From Mesostigma viride (Eukaryota > Streptophyta > Mesostigmatophyceae > Mesostigmatales > Mesostigmataceae), in NCBI GenBank assembly GCA_009746045.1, contig RPFO01000485.1, positions 542,883 to 571,382 on the forward strand: 28,500 bases of DNA, in the 5' to 3' direction. Of this stretch, positions 27,256 through 28,500 are shown piece by piece. Each line of letters opens with the position of its first letter. The first letter of the stretch is position 1. Below the pieces are notes generated by a model. That model did no database searches and was not told the origin of the DNA. It saw only the letters and a list, made by a program, of their open reading frames with translations. A program made the position numbers and the translations under genes.

Positions 27256-27280
27256 GGCAGCGCTAGACACCGAGCACAAT
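27256..27280 (+). repeat. last, diverged array unit
   Basis: A 25-bp unit with CACCGAG instead of CACGGAG and CACAAT instead of CACAAC. It is the only unit in the array with substitutions in the core, and the next base starts non-repeat sequence (CGGTTTTCTCTG). It follows two ordinary units and one GGATTC unit (27165). Confidence 0.93.
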
Positions 27281-27830
27281 CGGTTTTCTCTGAATATAGT
27301 TTAATTAACGCATGCGGGAAAGATAAGGCCGCCATGCCTTGGCCTGGATGTGGAAGGCTGCCTGCGACATGGGCTGACTAATTCGATCTGTACAAAGGGT
27401 TTCCTGCTGGCCCGAATTTTCCTTGGATGACCCGGTTGTTTATAAGGGTCGGTGGCTGTTAATTAGCGGTCCGAGAGAATTAATTGTAGGTTTTATACGA
27501 CTTCACTTGCAAAGATTCGTGTTTGGTTGCACCAGCTGAGGTTAGGTGGGGACCTGTAGGGTCGGCTGGTTGCTTACCGAATCTTTGGCTGATTTGGGTT
27601 ATTTAGTGAGTCGTGATTAATTATTGTATAGTGGATTCGGACCGGCCCAAGGGGTCGATGGGCGAGTTTTATGTTTGTCAGTCTTGGGAACCTTGTACAA
27701 CTACCTGTACGGTTAACGCACTAGCCTGGGGGTGCGTGGCCACGCTGTTTGTAGTGGCGTTTTCAGCACTGTTCAGGCCGGTGTGTGACGCATGCCGGTG
27801 TTAATTAATTTAGGATGATGTCAGCTTGTG
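27281..27830. other. AT-richer segment bounded by TTAATTAA, no recognisable gene
   Basis: The composition changes sharply from the array: many TTAATTA-type motifs (27301, 27459, 27478, 27616, 27801) and GGGTCGG/GGGTCGA motifs. TTAATTAA occurs at 27301-27308, followed by CGCATGC, and at 27801-27808, preceded by GCATGCCGGTG. Read inward from each end, both start TTAATTAAC and reach GCATGCG, with 4 extra bases on the right side. That is a weak inverted-repeat resemblance. A 63-codon frame at 27613-27804 starts with GTG and resembles nothing I know. No transposase, RNA gene or clear exon is visible. Confidence 0.5.
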
Positions 27831-28034
27831 TGTCGGCGAGCCATGCCTTAAGCAAGCTAGGCAGGCAATGATCCGCAATTGTTTCTTTCCCCTCCCTCCC
27901 ACCCTGGAGGCTTCTTGCTTCCGCGTGCGGATTGAGAAACCTTAAGGCCACTGTTAACTGCAGCATTTGTGGCAGGGCTCCACTTATTGTATTCAATCAA
28001 ATGCTGGTCTTCTTGGGAGCTGAGTGATCTTAAA
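27831..28034. other. right flank, no recognisable gene
   Basis: Mixed sequence with a pyrimidine tract at 27882-27904. That tract is followed by AG (27908-27909), so it could serve as a 3' splice site on the + strand. The frame after it is open for about 38 codons to a TGA near 28023 but has no similarity I recognise, so I do not call an exon. Confidence 0.35.
27889..27904 (-). other. G-quadruplex motif on the minus strand
   Basis: The + strand reads CCCC T CCC T CCC A CCC, so the minus strand has four runs of three or more G separated by single bases. Single-base loops favour a very stable parallel quadruplex, and the + strand could form an i-motif. It lies about 600 bp beyond the array and about 130 bp before the isolated relic unit. 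Confidence 0.85.
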
Positions 28035-28083
28035 GGATCACCAAGGCAGGTCTAGACACGAAGCACAGCCAAGGATTACCAAG
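28035..28083 (+). repeat. isolated, decayed copy of the array unit
   Basis: GGATCACCAAGG, then CAGGTCTAGACACGAAGC, then ACAGCCAA aligns with the array unit over its whole length (shared anchors GGATC, GGCAG, CTAGACACG, AGCACA). It is 38 bp, longer than the 33-bp unit. It is followed directly by GGATTACCAAG, the start of a second unit that fades into unrelated sequence. It lies about 750 bp beyond the array end. Its CCAAGG link matches the GGATTGCCAAGG at the left edge (1203) rather than the array's GGATCCACGG. Confidence 0.85.
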
Positions 28084-28500
28084 TTGCAGCCCTTCTTTGC
28101 TGGTATCTGACAGCACCACCAGCGGCAATGTTCTCAGTTTCAGCTTGTGATTGCCAGGCTGACAATTGGCTTCTGTGGCCTAGCCGATAGGGCAGCGTGA
28201 GCAATGATGTCTGCGGCCGCAATCGCTTAGAGGACAGTTTCCCTAAAAGTCCGGCACTTTGAGACCATACCACGGACAGCACAGGCCGAATCGCCCAGGG
28301 TGGAATGAGCAGCGGTTCAGCACGTGGCGCATCTCACCTCACCACCAGCTTCTACCAATGCCTGGTCCTTAACAATGGTTTGGCCGTGGCGAGCAACGTT
28401 GTGCTTTAGGCCTGCTGGGTGCCCCCAGCACCCCTATCTCCAGCCCGTCACTGGCCCATCATGCCACCCGTGCCGGTTTCGCTCATGGTAATGCCTGTTA
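28084..28500. other. right end of the window, no recognisable gene
   Basis: Ordinary mixed sequence. I looked for continuation of the BRWD-like protein (the stretch before the bromodomains, or a bromodomain) on the + strand and found none. Short open frames on both strands lack recognisable domains. The only structure noted is the hairpin at 28413-28430. Confidence 0.4.
28413..28430. other. short perfect hairpin
   Basis: TGCTGGG, loop TGCC, CCCAGCA: a 7-bp stem that is mostly G/C with a 4-base loop. There is no T-run after it on either strand and no gene context, so it is not called a terminator. Confidence 0.6.

Larger units (their letters stand above)
1213..27280 (+). repeat. 26-kb minisatellite array, 33-bp and 25-bp units
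   Basis: Head-to-tail units with no interruption by other sequence. The standard 33-bp unit (for example 16164-16196) has a link GGATCCACGG followed by a core beginning CAGCGCTAGACACGG and ending GCACAAC. The 25-bp unit (for example 17286-17310) lacks 8 bp of the link, leaving GG joined to CAGCGC. My hand count is 674 units of 33 bp, 142 of 25 bp, 5 of 32 bp (GGATCACGG) and 4 irregular, 825 in all; the lengths total exactly 26,068 bp. Four 33-bp units carry GGATTC instead of GGATCC (1263, 1536, 2128, 27165). GC is 64%. The + strand is very poor in T (2 T against 10 A per 33-mer). Each long unit carries a GGATCC palindrome and every standard unit has AGCGCT and CTAG. All units point the same way. 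There is no ATG on either strand, so I do not consider it protein-coding. Confidence 0.99.

Noticed and set aside
1213-27280. CRISPR array
   Set aside because: Units abut directly with no unique spacers, no cas genes are present, and the flanks look eukaryotic.
1213-27280. Telomeric repeat
   Set aside because: The unit does not resemble TTTAGGG or TTTTAGGG types, and unique sequence continues on both sides.
1213-27280. The whole array as a sequencing or assembly artefact
   Set aside because: Edges with decayed units, private variants and an ordered barcode argue for a real array. Its exact length and the duplicate block still need read support.
27213-27335. ATG-started minus-strand frame of 40 codons entering the array from the right flank (ATG at 27335)
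   Set aside because: It reaches the CTAG stop in the third unit. It is short, has no similarity I recognise, and has no gene context.
27613-27804. 63-codon plus-strand frame with several cysteines and a hydrophobic stretch
   Set aside because: It starts with GTG, ends in the TTAATTAA motif, and has no family resemblance or gene context. A hydrophobic stretch alone is not enough.
27301-27808. Confident piggyBac-type transposon call
   Set aside because: TTAA boundaries are expected by chance in AT-rich sequence, the inverted ends match poorly, and no transposase is present. Kept only as a weak finding.
28413-28430. Hairpin as a transcription terminator
   Set aside because: No T-run and no gene next to it, and the setting appears eukaryotic.
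27281-28500. tRNA or rRNA genes in the right flank
   Set aside because: I found no cloverleaf, no convincing internal promoter boxes and no rRNA-like sequence.

Overview
The window looks like a piece of nuclear genome from a eukaryote, most likely a green alga or another member of the plant lineage. It is not bacterial or viral. The case rests on two short exon-like stretches at the left end. They are joined by a GT-AG intron of 800 bp and read as the end of the WD40 region of a BRWD/PHIP-type WD40-bromodomain protein. The wording (SDDVGQ, then SYDQ joined across the intron to FLKNDYAPLLRD) is closer to the plant branch of that family as I remember it. The organism call is inference.

Layout: (1) 1-991, two exons (29-131 and 932-991, + strand) and the intron between them, which carries two perfect local tandem duplications (2 x 42 bp and 2 x 30 bp). 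(2) 992-1177, non-coding or the start of a second intron, with a 22-bp alternating purine/pyrimidine tract. (3) 1178-1212, a decayed repeat unit. (4) 1213-27280, one head-to-tail minisatellite array filling 91% of the window. (5) 27281-27830, AT-richer sequence with no recognisable gene, bounded by TTAATTAA. (6) 27831-28500, sequence with no recognisable gene that holds a strong minus-strand G-quadruplex motif, an isolated decayed copy of the repeat unit and a small hairpin.

The array is 26,068 bp. By hand I count 825 units: 674 of 33 bp, 142 of 25 bp, 5 of 32 bp lacking one C, and 4 irregular ones (27, 32, 28 and 29 bp). These lengths add up exactly to 26,068. Nearly all variation is insertion or deletion inside one 8-10 bp link (GGATCCACGG). 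The other ~23 bp is essentially invariant. The order of long and short units works like a barcode and exposes a tandem higher-order duplication with a period of exactly 1,827 bp (10027-13775). Short units make up about a quarter of the array left of 16.1 kb but only about 7% to the right. A block at 16137-20600 is almost pure 33-mer. Decayed relatives of the unit at 1178-1212 and 28035-28083 suggest a longer ancestral unit with GGATTRCCAAGG as its link.

The array has no ATG on either strand, so the very long minus-strand reading frames in it are not genes. If the BRWD-like gene is intact, the array lies inside one of its introns, which would be at least 27 kb. If not, the gene is broken just left of the array. 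I found no operon, defence system, RNA gene, transposase or CRISPR array. The unusual object here is the satellite itself and where it sits.
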